This document shows, one piece after another, positions 8,648 through 20,772 of a DNA stretch of 64,000 nt. The position numbers and the translations under genes were made by a program. Within the stretch, counting starts at the first letter, position 1, and every line of letters begins with the position of its first letter. The DNA is from Leucobacter edaphi (lineage in GTDB: Bacteria; Actinomycetota; Actinomycetes; Actinomycetales; Microbacteriaceae), in the NCBI RefSeq assembly GCF_016522535.1, contig NZ_JAEHOI010000011.1, forward strand, positions 248,001 through 312,000, in the 5' to 3' direction. The notes under the pieces were generated by a model. That model searched no databases and was not told the DNA's origin. It worked only from the letters and a program-made list of their open reading frames with translations.

Positions 8648-8653
8648 AGCCTA
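8648..8653 (-). promoter_or_regulatory. -10 box of glpX (leaderless)
   Basis: TAGGCT on the minus strand (read as AGCCTA on the plus strand) ends 7 nt before the glpX ATG. It lies 5 nt from the opposing TAGACT box of fba. Confidence 0.5.
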
Positions 8654-8658
8654 CCGCG

Positions 8659-8664
8659 TAGACT
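8659..8664 (+). promoter_or_regulatory. fba: Candidate -10 box of fba
   Basis: TAGACT on the plus strand lies about 109 nt upstream of the fba ATG, giving a leader of roughly 100 nt that ends in AAGGAG. It is almost back to back with the glpX -10 box. Confidence 0.4.
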
Positions 8665-8772
8665 GGGAGGCCGAAGCGGCCAGAACACGACCGTGTCACC
8701 AGAGGCCCACGCACACACGCGCGGGGCCGGCACGGACGCCAGGCCGATCCGCCAAGACGCCAAGGAGCCCAC

Positions 8773-9800
<1,028 letters not shown>

Positions 9801-9801
<1 letters not shown>

Positions 9802-10667
9802 TGCCAGCCCCTGAAACGGAGCACCCCGAAGAGCAGCCGCAGGCGCAGCCCGCCGCCCAGCAGCAGCCGGAGCGCCCCCGTCCCGAGTATGGGGAGTACG
9901 CCCCGGACGGCTGGTCCTGGACACCCCCGGGAGCCGAGGAAACCACCCCCGGCGCCCCCGCGGGAGCCGCCGCCACCGCCACGGACGCGAGCGGGCGCAC
10001 CGGCGTCCCGGCCGGCGTCCCGCACAACCTCGGCGCTCGGCCCACCGACGGCCAGGCCCCGCAGCGTTCCCGGGTCCCATCGGCTGGCGCGCAGCGCGCC
10101 CCCGGCGCGAACCCCACGAGCGGCGACCCCGCGCCCTACCGCGCCACGAGCCCCGGAGGCCCAGCGCATCAGGCCCCGCAGTCTCAGCCGCAGCAGGCGC
10201 AGCAGCCGCAGCAGCCGCAGCAGCCCCGCTACGCCCCCGCCCAGGGGAAGCCGCGCACGGCCGACCGCGTGATCACGATCATCCTGCTCGCCATTGGCGC
10301 GTTCGGCGCGCTCAACCTGGCCGCCTCAGGATTCGCGATCGTCCAGCAGATGCACCTGATGGGCGAGATGATCGGCCTCGAAAAGGTCACGGTGCCCGAG
10401 TGGGTCGGCCCCGTGGGCACGGTCGCCGGACTCGTCGTGCTGCTCGTCTACGCACTCAACGTGATCTACTCGATCCAGCGGATCCGCGCGAACAAGCTCG
10501 CCTTCTGGGTGCCGCTCGTCGCCGCGGGCATCGCGTTCGTCGTGATCATGGCCGTGTCGATGATCGCGATGGCCAGCATCCCCGACCTCATGCAGACCAT
10601 GAATTCGGACCCATACGGGTCTCTGGATCGCATGATGAAGTATGTCGAGGAGACACCGACGCCGTAG
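9801..10667 (+). CDS. Pro-rich membrane protein (DUF6264-like)
   Basis: A 288-residue protein in two parts. Residues 1-150 are disordered and rich in Pro, Gln, Ala and Gly, with a PQQPQQPQQP run near residue 140. Residues 155-275 hold three or four hydrophobic helices, beginning RVITIILLAIGAFGALNLAASGF and including VGPVGTVAGLVVLLVYALNVIYSIQRIR. The helix pattern matches, from memory, the DUF6264 proteins common in Microbacteriaceae; its role is unknown. The start codon overlaps the fba stop (ATGA), indicating translational coupling to the aldolase, though a link to glycolysis is not otherwise supported. Confidence 0.7.
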
Positions 10668-10841
10668 CTCGGTGCACACCCGCGCGGGAGTCTTCCGCGC
10701 TCGCGGCGTTCGGTCCCAACATGCGGGCCGGACGCCGCGGCCTCTGAACGCGCAGCGCCCGGATCGAGCGGCCGTCTTTCGTCACTGTGAGTACGCCCGC
10801 CTCGCGAGACATTTTCCTCACCGCCGAGGCGTGAGCATCGC

Positions 10842-10847
10842 TACAGT
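10842..10847 (+). promoter_or_regulatory. -10 box of the MFS gene (leaderless)
   Basis: TACAGT ends 6 nt before the ATG at 10854. There is no ribosome site in the gap AATCGC, so transcription should start at or beside the A of ATG. Confidence 0.55.
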
Positions 10848-10853
10848 AATCGC

Positions 10854-12347
10854 ATGAATTCGGCGTCGAATCAGGCCACCGGCGGCCTCGCTCCCCGCAC
10901 GGAACTCCCGCGCTCAACGGTCGCCCGCTTTGCCACGGGTTCGCTCGTGACCGGCGGTTTCTCGACCTTGCCCGGCCTCGTTCTGATCTACTACCTCACC
11001 GATTCCCTCGGGGTGACCGCGCTCGTCGCCGGCGGCATCGTCACCCTTGCAAAGATCTGGACGGTTCTGATCGATCCGTTGATCGGCGGCCTCAGCGATC
11101 GCGCGCTCGCGCGGACGGGGAGCCGGCGCGGGCTCATGCTGCTCGGTTCGCTCGGCCTGCCAATCGCCTTCGTGCTCACCTTCTCCGTTCCCGCTGGCAC
11201 TCCGCCGGCCCTCGCCGCAGTGTGGGTGCTTCTCGCGTTCGTGGTCGCGGCCACCAGCTTCAGCCTCTTCCAGGTGCCCTACATTTCGCTCCCGGCCGAG
11301 CTCTCCAACCAGGCGCAGGAACGCACGCGCCTCCTCACCTGGAGCGTTGTCGTGATGGCCGCGGCGATTCTCTGTTTCGGCGCGGGCGGTCCGGAGATCC
11401 GCAGTCTGTTCCCGCAGAACCCGCCGCTCGGCTATTTCGCTATGGCGGTCGGCGCTGCGCTCATCCTCACGGTCGGGCTCGCGGTCGCTTCCACGGTTGC
11501 ACCGCGCAAGCCCGTCCCCCGCGGCGTGGCCGATTCCTCCACCGCCGGAACTCCCGCGGCCGCCACGCTGGCGCACTACCGCGACGGGTTCGCCGTGCTG
11601 CGCACCAAAGGCCCGTTCCAGGCCCTGATGACCACGTATCTCCTCCAGTGCATCGCGACCGGACTCATGCTCGCGGGGGCGCAGTTCGTTGCCACCTGGG
11701 TGCTGCACGACGAGGACGCCGTAACCATCCTGTTCGTTTCCCTGATCGCGCCTGCTTTCCTGGTCGCCCCGGTGTGGCGGGTCATCTCGAACAGGGTGGG
11801 CAAGGACCGTGCTCTCCGCGCCGCGAGCGTGTGTTTTCTCGCCGCCACGATCCTGCTCATCGGGATGGTGTGGTTTCCCGGGTGGTGGATCGTCGTGCCG
11901 GTGGGGCTGGCCGGCGCGGCATACGCCGGGATGCAGTCCCTCCCGATGGCGATGCTGTCCGACGTGATCGTTCACGATGCGCGCGGTCTTCGCCGGGCCG
12001 CAGCGGCCGAGGGGTGGTCGCCGGACGGGGTGGCAGCGGGAGCAGCGCTCATCGCAGGCGAGACGCCCGACAGTCGGGCGGGTATTTTCGGCGGCGTCTG
12101 GACCGCCGGCGAGACGGCCGGCTTGGCACTCGGCTCGACACTGCTCGCGGTTGCCCTCGCGGCTACCGGCTACGTCGAGTCGGTCGCCGGGCACAGCGCG
12201 CAGCAGCCCTCGGCGGCGCTCACCGCGATCTCGCTGAGCTTCAGCCTTGTCCCGGCAGTTCTGATGGCGGTGAGCCTGGTGACGCTGCGGAGCTACCGCC
12301 TGCGCGAGCGTGACCTGGACGCGGAGAACCACCCCGCGCTCGTGTGA
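10854..12347 (+). CDS. MFS transporter, GPH sugar:cation symporter-like
   Basis: A 497-residue carrier with about twelve membrane helices. The loop after helix 2, DPLIGGLSDRALARTGSRRG, is the DPxxGxxSDR...RR signature of the glycoside-pentoside-hexuronide family, and the equivalent loop recurs in the second half (LSDVIVHDARGLRRAAAAEG). It probably moves a sugar or glycoside with a cation; the substrate cannot be inferred. The intergenic stretch upstream (10668-10853) holds its promoter only. The gene faces ispH with 54 nt between the stops. Confidence 0.82.
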   Translation: MNSASNQATGGLAPRTELPRSTVARFATGSLVTGGFSTLPGLVLIYYLTDSLGVTALVAGGIVTLAKIWTVLIDPLIGGLSDRALARTGSRRGLMLLGSLGLPIAFVLTFSVPAGTPPALAAVWVLLAFVVAATSFSLFQVPYISLPAELSNQAQERTRLLTWSVVVMAAAILCFGAGGPEIRSLFPQNPPLGYFAMAVGAALILTVGLAVASTVAPRKPVPRGVADSSTAGTPAAATLAHYRDGFAVLRTKGPFQALMTTYLLQCIATGLMLAGAQFVATWVLHDEDAVTILFVSLIAPAFLVAPVWRVISNRVGKDRALRAASVCFLAATILLIGMVWFPGWWIVVPVGLAGAAYAGMQSLPMAMLSDVIVHDARGLRRAAAAEGWSPDGVAAGAALIAGETPDSRAGIFGGVWTAGETAGLALGSTLLAVALAATGYVESVAGHSAQQPSAALTAISLSFSLVPAVLMAVSLVTLRSYRLRERDLDAENHPALV

Positions 12348-12401
12348 GGTCGGGCAACGACCCAGTGGGGCCCGCGAAAGCTGCTGCGATGCCCGCGGAA
12401 G

Positions 12402-13490
12402 CTAACGGACGCGGCCGCCGAGCGCGCGCGCATCGCGCTTGCCATTGGCGTCCTGGCGCAGCTCCTTCGGGAGCGAGAACACCAGGTCCTCCTCCGCCGT
12501 GACCGTCGCCTGCACGTCGGCGTAGCCGGCGTCGGCGAGGTCGTCGAGGAGTTCCTGCACGAGCACCTCGGGGACCGAGGCGCCGCTCGTGACGCCGACC
12601 GTGCGGACGCCGTCAAGCCACTCCTGCTTGACCTCGCTCGCGAAGTCGACCCGGTACGCGGCCTTCGCCCCGTACTCGAGCGCGACCTCCTTGAGGCGTA
12701 CGGAGTTCGAGGAGTTGGACGAGCCCACGACGATCACGAGGTCCGCGTTCGGGGCGATCTTCTTGATCGCGACCTGGCGGTTCTGGGTGGCGTAGCAGAT
12801 GTCGTCGCTCGGCGGATCCTGCAACTTCGGGAACTTCTCGCGCAGGCGGCGCACCGTCTCCATCGTCTCGTCCACCGACAGCGTGGTCTGGGACAGCCAG
12901 ACGAGCCGCTCCGGATCCTTGACCTCGAGCGAGTCCACGTCATCGGGCGAGTTCACGATCGTGATGTGATCCGGCGCCTCGCCGCTCGTGCCCTCGACCT
13001 CCTCGTGGCCGGTGTGCCCGATCAGGAGGATCTCCATGTCCTGCTTCGCGAAACGAACGGCCTCGCGGTGTACCTTCGTGACGAGCGGGCAGGTCGCGTC
13101 GATGGCGTGCAGCCCACGATCGTCCGCCGCCTGCACCACCGCGGGTGAGACGCCGTGAGCGGAGAAGACGACGTTCGCGCCCTCGGGCACCTCATCGACC
13201 TCGTCGACGAAGATCGCGCCCATCTTCTCGAGCGTGCGCACCACGTGCACGTTGTGCACGATCTGCTTGCGCACGTACACGGGCGCGCCGAAGCGGTCCA
13301 GCGCCTTCTCGACCGCGACAACCGCGCGGTCCACGCCGGCGCAATACCCGCGCGGCGCCGCGAGCAGGACTTTCTTCTCGCCATCAACCGGGACGTCTTT
13401 CAAACGGCCGGCCTGCCGCCGCATGCGCGGCATCGCCAGACTCACCACGGGAGCGCCGATGGTGCGCTGATCCTGAAGCTGCTCGGTCAT
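12402..13490 (-). CDS. ispH: 4-hydroxy-3-methylbut-2-enyl diphosphate reductase
   Basis: A 362-residue iron-sulfur enzyme that performs the last step of the MEP isoprenoid pathway, reducing HMBPP to IPP and DMAPP. The three cluster cysteines are in PRGYCAGVD (Cys50), [11 protein letters not shown] (Cys134) and [11 protein letters not shown] (Cys232); His80 and the AHG of [10 protein letters not shown] match substrate-binding positions. [10 protein letters not shown] near the C-terminus is also conserved. The frame stays open far upstream, but the ATG at 13490 follows a TAGACT box by 7 nt, supporting a leaderless start; an ATG at 13433 is the alternative. It is divergent from xseA. Confidence 0.95.
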   Translation of the reverse strand: MTEQLQDQRTIGAPVVSLAMPRMRRQAGRLKDVPVDGEKKVLLAAPRGYCAGVDRAVVAVEKALDRFGAPVYVRKQIVHNVHVVRTLEKMGAIFVDEVDEVPEGANVVFSAHGVSPAVVQAADDRGLHAIDATCPLVTKVHREAVRFAKQDMEILLIGHTGHEEVEGTSGEAPDHITIVNSPDDVDSLEVKDPERLVWLSQTTLSVDETMETVRRLREKFPKLQDPPSDDICYATQNRQVAIKKIAPNADLVIVVGSSNSSNSVRLKEVALEYGAKAAYRVDFASEVKQEWLDGVRTVGVTSGASVPEVLVQELLDDLADAGYADVQATVTAEEDLVFSLPKELRQDANGKRDARALGGRVR

Positions 13491-13497
13491 GCCACAG

Positions 13498-13503
13498 AGT
13501 CTA
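13498..13503 (-). promoter_or_regulatory. -10 box of ispH (leaderless)
   Basis: TAGACT on the minus strand ends 7 nt before the ispH ATG, with no ribosome site between. Confidence 0.55.
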
Positions 13504-13606
13504 CCGTCGGCCACCGACACGGGCCTGGGCGAACGGCACCCGCCTGCGCCAGGGCCACTGCACCCGTCGGCCAGCGGGGCGAAGCGCGCGTGTCGGCGGC
13601 CCCCGG

Positions 13607-13612
13607 TAGTCT
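13607..13612 (+). promoter_or_regulatory. -10 box of xseA (leaderless)
   Basis: TAGTCT ends 7 nt before the ATG at 13620 and no Shine-Dalgarno sequence is present. It mirrors the ispH box on the other strand about 100 bp away. Confidence 0.55.
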
Positions 13613-13619
13613 GACTGGC

Positions 13620-14840
13620 ATGGCAGCCGCAGACACGACTCCGGCCACGCGCGAGGCCCCCTGGCCCGTCGGGCTCATGAGCGAGAAGATCGCGGCCTGG
13701 ATCGATCGCCTCGGCCAGGTCTGGATCGAGGGCGAGGTCACGCAGTGGCAGGTTCGCGGCGGCCACGTCTACGGCAAACTCCGCGACCTCGATCAGGACG
13801 CCACCGTGAGCTTCACCGTGTGGCGCTCGGTCGCGCAGCGCCTCACGGGCGAATTCTCCCAGGGCGATCGGGTCGTCGCCCTGGTCAAGCCGAATTTCTG
13901 GGTCAAGGGCGGCACGCTCACCGTGCAGGTCTTCGACATCTCGCACGTCGGCATCGGAGAGCTGCTCGAACGACTCGAACGGCTCCGCCGCCAACTGCAA
14001 TCCGAGGGCCTCTTTGATGCCTCTCGGAAACGCCCGCTCCCCTTCCTGCCCTCCCTCATCGGCCTCGTCACTGGTCGCGACTCGGACGCGGAAAAGGACG
14101 TAATCCGGAACGCGACGCTCCGCTGGCCGGGGGTGAAGTTCAAGGTCCACTACGCCGCGGTGCAGGGCGATCGCGCCGCGGGCGAGGTCACGGCCGGAAT
14201 CGAGGCGCTGGATCAGGATCCCGAGGTCGACGTGATCATCGTGGCCCGCGGCGGCGGCGACTTCCAGAACCTCCTCCCGTTCAGCGACGAAAAAGTCGTG
14301 CGCGCCGCGGCGAACGCCACGACCCCGATCGTGAGCGCGATCGGCCACGAGGCGGACCGCCCGCTCCTCGACGAGGTCGCCGATCTCCGCGCCTCTACCC
14401 CCACCGACGCCGCAAAGCGCGTCGTGCCCGACGTGGGCGAGGAGCTTGCGGGCCTCGATCAGGCCAGGGCTCGGCTCAGCGGCCGGCTCGGCCAGCTGCT
14501 CGCGCACGAGGCGGATCGGATCACGCAGCTCCGTGGTCGCCCCGTGCTCGCAACCCCGGAGCGCATCATCGACGATCGCGCCGAGGAACTCGTGCGCTGG
14601 ATCGCGCGCGGCACTGAGCTCGCCGAGCGGGGCGTCGAGGACCGCGAGCGCGGAATCCGCGAGATGCGTTCCCGGCTCACCGCGCTCTCCCCGCGGGCCA
14701 CGCTCGAGCGCGGCTACGCGATCGCGCAGCTGCCCGACGGGGCCGTGCTGCGCACCCCCGGGGATGCCCCCGCTGGCACCGAGCTGCGGCTCTCACTCGC
14801 CGAGGGATCGCTCGCGGCGCGCTCCGAGGGCGGGGCGTAG
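13620..14840 (+). CDS. xseA: Exodeoxyribonuclease VII large subunit
   Basis: A 406-residue XseA. An N-terminal OB-fold (residues 15-110, [22 protein letters not shown]) binds single-stranded DNA, and the catalytic domain holds [46 protein letters not shown] and [27 protein letters not shown] broken over residues 130-265. A helical C-terminal region binds XseB. The complex degrades single-stranded DNA from both ends. The start at 13620 is set by the TAGTCT box 7 nt upstream. It is followed 59 nt later by xseB, which seems to have its own leaderless promoter as well. Confidence 0.95.
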   Translation: MAAADTTPATREAPWPVGLMSEKIAAWIDRLGQVWIEGEVTQWQVRGGHVYGKLRDLDQDATVSFTVWRSVAQRLTGEFSQGDRVVALVKPNFWVKGGTLTVQVFDISHVGIGELLERLERLRRQLQSEGLFDASRKRPLPFLPSLIGLVTGRDSDAEKDVIRNATLRWPGVKFKVHYAAVQGDRAAGEVTAGIEALDQDPEVDVIIVARGGGDFQNLLPFSDEKVVRAAANATTPIVSAIGHEADRPLLDEVADLRASTPTDAAKRVVPDVGEELAGLDQARARLSGRLGQLLAHEADRITQLRGRPVLATPERIIDDRAEELVRWIARGTELAERGVEDRERGIREMRSRLTALSPRATLERGYAIAQLPDGAVLRTPGDAPAGTELRLSLAEGSLAARSEGGA

Positions 14841-14886
14841 GCGGGGCACGGCAAAGGCGTATCCGGCCGATGTCAGCCGCTCCGGG

Positions 14887-14892
14887 TAAGCT
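14887..14892 (+). promoter_or_regulatory. -10 box of xseB (leaderless)
   Basis: TAAGCT ends 7 nt before the xseB ATG at 14900. No ribosome site lies between, so this start is probably read from a leaderless mRNA even though xseA is just upstream. Confidence 0.5.
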
Positions 14893-14899
14893 GGTGTCC

Positions 14900-15145
14900 A
14901 TGTCCGACACTGCCGCTCCGGATCCCTCGTCGCTCAGTTACGAGGAGGCCCGAGACGAACTCATCGCCGTCGTCGGCCGCCTGGAACAGGGCGGCGCGAC
15001 GCTCGAGGAGTCGTTGCAGCTCTGGGAGCGCGGCGAAGCCCTCGCGGCCCGCTGCGAGGAGTGGCTGCTCGGCGCCCGCCGACGGCTCGAAGCAGCGCGG
15101 ACGGGCGCGAGCGAGCGCGACAGCGCTGACGGGGGCACCGAGTAG
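14900..15145 (+). CDS. xseB: Exodeoxyribonuclease VII small subunit
   Basis: An 81-residue XseB. The two-helix core [20 protein letters not shown], followed by [20 protein letters not shown], is diagnostic. It binds XseA in several copies and is needed for nuclease activity. I chose the ATG at 14900 rather than the in-frame ATG at 14870 because the family domain begins about 10 residues after it and a TAAGCT box ends 7 nt before it. The DUF4245 gene starts 3 nt after the stop. Confidence 0.93.
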   Translation: MSDTAAPDPSSLSYEEARDELIAVVGRLEQGGATLEESLQLWERGEALAARCEEWLLGARRRLEAARTGASERDSADGGTE

Positions 15146-15148
15146 TCG

Positions 15149-15826
15149 ATGGCGAAGAAACAGAAGGCGCCGGTCGTCGTTGCCGAGCTCGGACGCCCCG
15201 AGACGCCCGCGGAAACCGCGGCTCGCAAGGCCGTCGACAGCCACAACTATCGCGCTCGGAAGACCGTCAACAATCTGGTCCTCTCCCTGCTCGTCAGCCT
15301 CGCCCTCGTCGTCGTGATCGTGCTCATGGTGCCCCGCGGAACCGGCGGGTACTCGGAGCATCGCGTCGACGTGCCGAAGCTCGCGCAGGAAGCCTCGCCG
15401 AGCGCCGGGCGCCAGCTCGCGGCCCCCGCGGTCCCGCAGGCGTGGAAGGCCAAGTCGGCGGGGCTGAAGCAGTCCGATGGCGTCACCCTGTGGCAGATCA
15501 ACTACACGACGGTCGATGAGACCACCAAGACCGAGTCGTATGCCGCAGTCGTGCAGGCGTTCACCGCTGACGGCAAGCCCGTCACCGACGACTGGATCAT
15601 GGGCCAGCTCGAGAACCAGAAGCCCACCGGCGCCGAAACGATCGGCGGAATCGACTGGGCCGTCTACGACCACACGGATCGCAACCCCGATGAGAGCAAC
15701 ATGCTCTTCGGCCTCCAGGGCACCTGGAAGGGCGACACGATCCTCGTCTACGGCACCGACACCCCTGAGACGCTGCGCGTGCTCGCCTCGGACGTCGCCG
15801 CCTCACTGAACGGCTCGAAGGAGTAG
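15149..15826 (+). CDS. DUF4245 membrane-anchored protein
   Basis: A 225-residue type II membrane protein: about 40 cytoplasmic residues, one helix (residues 42-62, NLVLSLLVSLALVVVIVLMV) and an outside domain of roughly 160 residues. The DUF4245 features are the helix-adjacent MVPRGTGG..HRVDV and the C-terminal TDTPETLRVLASDVAASL. Function is unknown, but the gene very often sits beside xseB in actinobacteria, as here. It begins 3 nt after xseB and ends 7 nt before the carbonic anhydrase gene, so these form one transcription unit. Confidence 0.85.
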   Translation: MAKKQKAPVVVAELGRPETPAETAARKAVDSHNYRARKTVNNLVLSLLVSLALVVVIVLMVPRGTGGYSEHRVDVPKLAQEASPSAGRQLAAPAVPQAWKAKSAGLKQSDGVTLWQINYTTVDETTKTESYAAVVQAFTADGKPVTDDWIMGQLENQKPTGAETIGGIDWAVYDHTDRNPDESNMLFGLQGTWKGDTILVYGTDTPETLRVLASDVAASLNGSKE

Positions 15827-15833
15827 CACGAGC

Positions 15834-16505
15834 ATGTCCGAACCCCGCGTCACCCCGCAGCAGGCCTGGGACGCCCTCGTCGCAGGCAACGATCGCTTCA
15901 TCTCGGGCGGACCGCAGCATCCCCGCCAGGACGTGGAGCGTCGCAACGAGCTCGCGGGCGCCCAGAACCCCGACGCCGCCCTGTTCGGCTGCGCCGACTC
16001 GCGCCTCGCCGCCGAGATCATCTTCGACGCCGGGCTCGGCGACCTCTTCGTCGCCCGCAACATGGGCCACGTCGTCGCCGAATCGATCACGGCCTCCATG
16101 GAGTACGCGGTCTCGAACCTCGGCGTCGCCATCATCATCGTCCTCGCCCACGACTCCTGCGGCGCCGTCGCCGCGGCCGTCGGACAGATGGCGGAGGATC
16201 CGAAACCGGTGCCCACGGCCGTTGCGAACACCCTCGACCCGATCCTGCCCGCGGTTCAGCAGGTCTGGCTCCGCGAGCATCACGACACCCCGTACGTCGA
16301 CGCCAGTCAGATCGACGCCGACGCCGTGGGCCGCGCCCACCTCGCCGGCACCGTCAACGCGCTGCTGCGCAGCTCGCGCATCATCAGCGACGCCGTAGCC
16401 CACGGGCGCCTCGGCGTCGTCGGCTGCCAGTACCGCCTCGCCGAGGGCCGCGCGGTGCCGATCAGCGCGATCGGCGCGCTCGACATCGCGAACCATCGCG
16501 CCTGA
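15834..16505 (+). CDS. Beta-class carbonic anhydrase
   Basis: A 223-residue zinc enzyme that interconverts CO2 and bicarbonate. The zinc ligands are Cys53 (FGCADSR), His106 and Cys109 (LAHDSCGA), with the Asp55-Arg57 dyad of the beta class in CADSR. NMGHVV replaces the usual NxGN/NAGN loop with a histidine, a small deviation near the active site. AAGGAG lies 11 nt before the ATG. It is the last gene of the xseB-DUF4245 run. Bicarbonate supply for carboxylases is the likely role. Confidence 0.93.
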   Translation: MSEPRVTPQQAWDALVAGNDRFISGGPQHPRQDVERRNELAGAQNPDAALFGCADSRLAAEIIFDAGLGDLFVARNMGHVVAESITASMEYAVSNLGVAIIIVLAHDSCGAVAAAVGQMAEDPKPVPTAVANTLDPILPAVQQVWLREHHDTPYVDASQIDADAVGRAHLAGTVNALLRSSRIISDAVAHGRLGVVGCQYRLAEGRAVPISAIGALDIANHRA

Positions 16506-16581
16506 CCCACCTACTCATTACTCCCGATACCCACCAGCTGCCCGTGCACGCACGGGCACACCCACGAGACGAAGGATGACC

Positions 16582-17988
<1,407 letters not shown>

Positions 17989-18003
17989 CCCGCGGCAACG
18001 AGA

Positions 18004-18039
18004 CAGCGGCCCGGTCCCCGAAAAGGGACCGGGCCGCTG
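18004..18039. terminator. Perfect 15-bp terminator hairpin after fumC
   Basis: CAGCGGCCCGGTCCC (18004-18018), loop CGAAAA, GGGACCGGGCCGCTG (18025-18039): 15 perfect base pairs. It separates the convergent fumC and metallophosphoesterase genes and could end both transcripts. Confidence 0.85.
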
Positions 18040-18060
18040 CCGTATGGGGATCGCTGTGGA

Positions 18061-20709
18061 CTAGGAGCGACGCGACCGCAGGCGATAGCGCAGGCCGAGC
18101 CCGGCGACGCCCGCGAGGACGAGGCCGATGCCCGTGAGCGCGATCGGGAGCATATCGGCGCCGGTCTGCGAGAGGCGCGAAGCGGCGGAGCCGCCCTTGG
18201 CGCCGGCACCGTGAGCGCCGCTGCCGTCGCCGGAGCCGCCGGTATTCCCGCCGCCGTTATTGCCGCCGCCGTTGTTCCCGCCGCCGCCGTTATTGCCGCC
18301 GCCACCGTTATCGGCGATGACGGTCAGGTCCGCAGAGACGAGCCCACCGTTCGGGGCGATCGCCACGATCTTGTGCGCACCGGAGGCGGTGCCCTTCGGA
18401 ATCGTCACCTCGACGGAGAATGCCCGATCAGCACCGGGGGTGACCGTCGTCAACTCGACCGGATCCGAACGCAGTTCGAGCTTCTCCTTGACGTTCGTCG
18501 TGAAGTTCGCGCCGGTCACGGTCAGCTTCTCGCCGGCCTTCACCCTGTCCTTCGACAGCTTCAGCGTGGGCGCTGCGGGCACCTCGACGCCGGGCTCGGT
18601 GACCCACTTGGGCCCTCCGGGGTACTTGGTGATCGTCACCTCGTCGAACAGGTCGCCGACCTTCTTCGAGGTCGAATGATCCGACTCCTTGGCCGCGACG
18701 TAGGAGCGATAGGTTAGCTTGTCGCCGGAGATGTCCACAACCTGGAACGTTGAAACGCCCTCGCTCCAGCCGACCGGAGTCGCACCATTCTGCGTCCAGA
18801 CGTTGTCATTCTTCGGCGCGATGTCGTAGTACTTCCCGCCCGAATTGGACACCGCGTACACCGGGCCCGTCGTCAGGCCGGGCGTCGCCGTCGCGGTCGT
18901 GTTCTTGAAGCCACGTGCGTAGGTGTGATCGTGACCCGAGAACACGAGGTCGACGTTGTTGGCCTCGAGCACCGGACCGACGTGGGCGCGCCAGGCCTTC
19001 TCGTCCCGCCCGAGCGAGGTCGAGTACACCGGGTGGTGGAAGGTCACGACGTTCCACTTCGCCGGCTTCGCCTTCAGCGTGTGATCGAGCCAGGCCGCCG
19101 AGTAGCGGGCCCACGCCTCCCCGAGGTTGTTCGCGGGGCAGTCAGCGCCCTCGCACGCCGGGAGGTTCGCCGGGGTGAGGAATGCCGAGCTTCGATTCGA
19201 GTTCAGGGTGACGAAGCGAACCCCCTGATAATCGGTGGAATAGACGCTGTCCGCGGCGGCAGCGGTCCAGTGCGCGAAGAGGGCGGCCCACTGCTTCGCG
19301 GCCGGAGTGCTGCCCTCGCCCAGCTTGGCGAGATCCCCGATCGTCGCGGTCGTCGGGCCGTTCTTCGGGAACTGGAAGTTGGACTTCCAGGTCGACAGGG
19401 TCGGATCGCCGCTCGTCTCGTGGTTCCCGGGGGTGGCGATCAGGTTCTGGGTCGCGGCCAGGTGCTTCGCGCCCAGGAACCATGAGGTCCATTCCGGCTC
19501 AAACCTTGACGCGTTGATGAGGTCGCCGGCGTGCACCGAGAGCGCGGAGCGCGGCGCGTTCTGCTCGCCGAGCTTCACGACATCGGGCCAGACGGTGTCA
19601 AGGCCAATCTGAGCGTCGCCGAACTGCAGGAACTGGAGATCGGTCGATCCCGGATCCGCCGTGCGGAAACGCGCCCAGTCGCTGTAGACGCCGGGCTGGC
19701 CGACGCGGTAGTAGTAGACGGTCGCGGGCTTCAGACCGTCGACGGTCGCGCTGAAGTGCGATTCATCGTCGCCGTTGACCTTCCCGAGGTTCCGGGCGGC
19801 GACGGTTCGCGTCGGTCCGCCGACCGTTTCACCGATCTGCACCTCACCGGTGGTCTGGGCTTCCGCACCGCCGAACCAGGTGAAGGTCTGGGAGGTGGCC
19901 GGGTTCTCAGTCGGGTTCAGCACCACGCGCTCGGGCTGCTCATCCTCGGGAGGCAGGGGCGCACGCTTGGGTCGGTTCACAGGCGGAGCCGCGGGGTTGA
20001 GCTTCAGCGAGGGGAGGTCGAAGAACACATCCGGAGAGTCCGCCTTGTCCTGGTGGATCTCGACGGCAATCGTGTTCTCGCCGTCGCGGAGCAGCTTCCC
20101 CGGCGCCGAGAATTCCGCGGTGACCGGGTCCTCGACGGTCTTGCCAGCGAACTCGAGATTCGGCTTGTCCGTGAGGGCCGCGTCGCCGAAGCCGGCGACC
20201 CGCGTGCCGTTGATCCACACGACCGCGGCGTCGTCATAGACGATCTTTCCGACGAGCGAAGCTGCCTGCGCGGCCTGCCCCGGTTCGAGCGCGAAGTTCG
20301 TGCGGAAGAAGAACGCGGGCGTATCGGGGAAGCCACGATCGTCAGCGAACTGACGGAGCTTGGTCTTCGGGGTGTTTCCGCCGATCGGGCCGAGCTCGTT
20401 GTTGAGGGCGCCGAAGCCGCTCTCGCCCGACTTCCAGTTGCTGTCGTCGTATCCGGGGGCGGTCCATGACTTGGCTTCGGAGGAGCCACGGGCGGGATCG
20501 GTGTTGTCGTCGAGGAACTTCCAGACGGTCCCGGACTTCACGACCGGGTCGGCGGGGAGCGCACGCTCGGCCGGGGGAACCGGGGCGGGCGTCGAATCGT
20601 TTGCGAGCGCCGGGGTGATGGGTGCGGCGCACAGACCTGCGATGACGGCGACGGAGGCGAGCAGTCGTGTGCCCGTTCTGGCGCGCGTCGTGGGGGGCGA
20701 CGTGGTCAT
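18061..20709 (-). CDS. Secreted, wall-anchored metallophosphoesterase (purple acid phosphatase-like)
   Basis: An 882-residue exported protein. Residues 1-36 are a signal peptide ending ALA. Then come a galactose-binding-like beta domain with DDNTDPARGSSEAKSW and VVWINGTRVAGFG, a fibronectin-III-like purple-acid-phosphatase N-domain, and a calcineurin-type phosphoesterase domain with FGDAQIG, HAGDLIN, TPGNHETSG, TFHHPVYS and SGHDHTYAR, which supply the two-metal site. A TIG/Ig-like domain, a Gly/Asn linker, the sorting motif LSQTG, a membrane helix and an RRS tail follow. It likely releases phosphate from organic esters at the cell surface. AAGGAAG precedes the ATG at 20709; upstream ATGs in frame lack a signal peptide. 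A decayed paralogue lies directly upstream. Confidence 0.9.
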   Translation of the reverse strand: MTTSPPTTRARTGTRLLASVAVIAGLCAAPITPALANDSTPAPVPPAERALPADPVVKSGTVWKFLDDNTDPARGSSEAKSWTAPGYDDSNWKSGESGFGALNNELGPIGGNTPKTKLRQFADDRGFPDTPAFFFRTNFALEPGQAAQAASLVGKIVYDDAAVVWINGTRVAGFGDAALTDKPNLEFAGKTVEDPVTAEFSAPGKLLRDGENTIAVEIHQDKADSPDVFFDLPSLKLNPAAPPVNRPKRAPLPPEDEQPERVVLNPTENPATSQTFTWFGGAEAQTTGEVQIGETVGGPTRTVAARNLGKVNGDDESHFSATVDGLKPATVYYYRVGQPGVYSDWARFRTADPGSTDLQFLQFGDAQIGLDTVWPDVVKLGEQNAPRSALSVHAGDLINASRFEPEWTSWFLGAKHLAATQNLIATPGNHETSGDPTLSTWKSNFQFPKNGPTTATIGDLAKLGEGSTPAAKQWAALFAHWTAAAADSVYSTDYQGVRFVTLNSNRSSAFLTPANLPACEGADCPANNLGEAWARYSAAWLDHTLKAKPAKWNVVTFHHPVYSTSLGRDEKAWRAHVGPVLEANNVDLVFSGHDHTYARGFKNTTATATPGLTTGPVYAVSNSGGKYYDIAPKNDNVWTQNGATPVGWSEGVSTFQVVDISGDKLTYRSYVAAKESDHSTSKKVGDLFDEVTITKYPGGPKWVTEPGVEVPAAPTLKLSKDRVKAGEKLTVTGANFTTNVKEKLELRSDPVELTTVTPGADRAFSVEVTIPKGTASGAHKIVAIAPNGGLVSADLTVIADNGGGGNNGGGGNNGGGNNGGGNTGGSGDGSGAHGAGAKGGSAASRLSQTGADMLPIALTGIGLVLAGVAGLGLRYRLRSRRS
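18241..18311 (-). repeat. Gly/Asn linker repeat in the metallophosphoesterase
   Basis: Degenerate 9-15 bp units coding for NNGGG and NGGGG lie just before the LSQTG sorting signal. They form a flexible wall-spanning spacer and are a likely site of length change by slippage. Confidence 0.7.
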
Positions 20710-20772
20710 TGTCTTCCTTTGGTTCGGTTGCATTTGCCTCGCCGTTGCGGCGATGACCCCATGACTCAAACA
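20710..20772 (-). promoter_or_regulatory. Conserved 5' leader, copy 1
   Basis: About 63 nt directly before the intact metallophosphoesterase start closely match the leader of the neighbouring pseudogene (23977-24038). Shared parts read, on the coding strand, TGTTTGAGTC, then a small CGCCG/CGGCG hairpin, GGCAAA and AAAGGAAG. Similarity stops abruptly upstream of TGTTTGAGTC. It holds the ribosome site and perhaps a regulatory element. Confidence 0.55.

Noticed and set aside
13491-14507. Upstream extension of the ispH frame
   Set aside because: It is antisense to xseA; the start at 13490 is supported by the TAGACT box.
18241-18311. Repeat block as a CRISPR-like array
   Set aside because: Units are degenerate, lack spacers and lie in frame inside a coding region as a Gly/Asn linker.
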